Shown here piece after piece: positions 63,145 to 64,000 of a stretch of 64,000 nucleotides of DNA. The translations under genes were made by a program, and so were the position numbers. The notes beneath the pieces are model-generated. The model was not told the DNA's origin. It saw nothing but the letters and a program-made list of their open reading frames with translations, and did not search any database. This stretch comes from an uncultured Granulosicoccaceae bacterium (GTDB taxonomy: Bacteria; Pseudomonadota; Gammaproteobacteria; Granulosicoccales; Granulosicoccaceae): the NCBI GenBank assembly GCA_938020525.1, contig CALIHW010000066.1, positions 1 to 64,000 of the forward strand, in the 5' to 3' direction. How positions within the stretch are numbered: the first letter of the stretch is position 1; every line of letters starts with the position of its first letter.

Positions 63145-64000
63145 CTAGAACGCGTCACCCATCTTAAAGATCGGCAGATACATCGCAACAACAAGGCCGC
63201 CGACAACAATACCGAGGAAAGCCATAATCATCGGCTCCATTAAATTCGTAAGTGCTTCTACTGAGCTGTCAACTTCTTCTTCGTAATAGTCTGCAACTTT
63301 AGATAGCATATTATCAATAGCTCCTGACTCTTCACCGATCGATACCATTTGTACCGCCATATTTGAGAATAGTTCCTGGTCCTTCATGGCGGTAGTTAGA
63401 CGCTGACCGGTAGAAGCCTCGTCTTTCATTTTAAGAATGGCATCACGATAAACGGCGTTACCCGCGGCTCCTGCGACAGAATCCATCGCTTCAACGAGTG
63501 GTACACCAGCTGCTGACATCGTCGCTAATGTGCGGGCGAACTTTGCTGTCGCTGCCTGATGTAGGATATCACCAACAACGGGAAGTCTCAGAACCAAAGC
63601 ATCCATCTTATCGCGGAATTTTTGTGATTTCTTATGTATTTTTTTAAATACGAATAGAAACCCACCTATGACTGCTGCAACCAATATCCAATACTTTTGC
63701 ATTATCTCTGAAAGATTGACGACCATTTTGGTAAATGCAGGCAAGTCACTGCCGACACTTGCAAAAAGTACTTCAAATTGAGGCACAACGAATATTAAGA
63801 GGATAGCTGTCACGATAAATGCAATGACTAAAACTGCGATAGGGTAAGTCATCGCCTTTTTAATTTTCTTGCGCAGCGCTTCCGTCTTTTCTTTGTATGT
63901 TGCTACTTCATTGAGAAGCTTTTCCAGTGTTCCTGATTGCTCACCAGCCTCAACGAGGTTGCAAAAGAGGTCGTCGAAATGATCTGGGTGATTTCTTAGT
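63145..64000 (-). CDS. pilC: Type IV pilus inner-membrane platform protein PilC (N-terminal part outside window)
   Basis: The frame stays open from the window end to the stop at 63145, 284 codons, so the N-terminal part is cut off. The visible part is a GspF/PilC domain. It begins LRNHPDHFDDLFCNLVEAGE and contains the membrane segments around PIAVLVIAFIVTAILLIFVV and YWILVAAVIGGFLFVF, the second GspF repeat (AKFARTLATMSAAGVPLVEA), and the last helix IMAFLGIVVGGLVVAMYLPI. PilC works with the PilB and PilT ATPases to assemble and retract pili. pilB is expected just outside the window. Confidence 0.95.
   Translation of the reverse strand, partial: LRNHPDHFDDLFCNLVEAGEQSGTLEKLLNEVATYKEKTEALRKKIKKAMTYPIAVLVIAFIVTAILLIFVVPQFEVLFASVGSDLPAFTKMVVNLSEIMQKYWILVAAVIGGFLFVFKKIHKKSQKFRDKMDALVLRLPVVGDILHQAATAKFARTLATMSAAGVPLVEAMDSVAGAAGNAVYRDAILKMKDEASTGQRLTTAMKDQELFSNMAVQMVSIGEESGAIDNMLSKVADYYEEEVDSSVEALTNLMEPMIMAFLGIVVGGLVVAMYLPIFKMGDAF

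Overview
The window is chromosomal DNA of a free-living, probably marine gammaproteobacterium outside the Enterobacterales. The evidence is gene order. It holds a complete dcw cell-division and peptidoglycan cluster flanked by rnpB and by lpxC-dciA-secA-argJ. It also holds petABC-sspAB, divergent rsmI/lpoA-yraN, an rpoN-hpf-ptsN-rapZ-HPr-EI-mgtE block in the arrangement I associate with Xanthomonadales and Chromatiales, and coaE-pilD-pilC. I cannot name a genus. Nearly all the genes are housekeeping genes, and I found no phage, transposase, CRISPR array, tRNA or rRNA.

Layout. 1-1.8 kb: the end of an unrecognised gene, about 480 bp of apparently non-coding DNA and a sulfotransferase, closed by a strong terminator. 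1.8-5.5 kb (minus strand): split B12-dependent ribonucleotide reductase (nrdJa, nrdJb) with a structured leader and possible DnaA and NrdR sites. 5.5-18.8 kb (minus strand): mgtE, a PTS-type phosphorelay (EI, HPr, PtsN) with rapZ, hpf, rpoN, the LPS-export genes lptB-lptA-lptC, the Kdo genes kdsC-kdsD, and mlaA. 19.1-24.4 kb (plus strand): mlaC, murA, hisG, a DAHP synthase, hisD. 24.9-28.8 kb: cytochrome bc1 (petABC) and sspAB. 28.9-32.2 kb: yraN and lpoA, divergent from rsmI. 32.5-37.3 kb: a DUF6502-type gene coupled to a large FN3/beta-helix lipoprotein, convergent with a membrane-anchored FMN glutamate-synthase-like enzyme. 37.5-55.1 kb: rnpB, then mraZ through ftsZ, with nearly every junction overlapping. 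55.3-61.1 kb: lpxC, dciA (minus strand), secA, argJ. 61.4-64 kb (minus strand): coaE, pilD and a pilC that runs off the window end.

Most of the genes build the envelope: peptidoglycan precursors and division (dcw, murA, lpoA), LPS (lpxC, kdsC/D, lptABC), phospholipid traffic (mlaA, mlaC) and secretion or pili (secA, pilC/D). RapZ, PtsN and RpoN are the likely nitrogen and cell-wall regulators.

The least ordinary signals lie between or at the ends of genes. (1) A 165-180 bp palindromic MITE-like repeat has TA-flanked termini, and three genes (nrdJa, kdsC, mlaA) end with a TAG stop that is itself the repeat terminus. (2) Short intergenic tandem repeats of 11-23 bp recur at many gene junctions. 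(3) MlaA carries a 60-residue Leu-Asp-Glu repeat tail. (4) The mla locus is remodelled, with mlaA and mlaC present and mlaF, E, D and B missing from their usual place. (5) A DUF6502-type gene is coupled to a multidomain lipoprotein.
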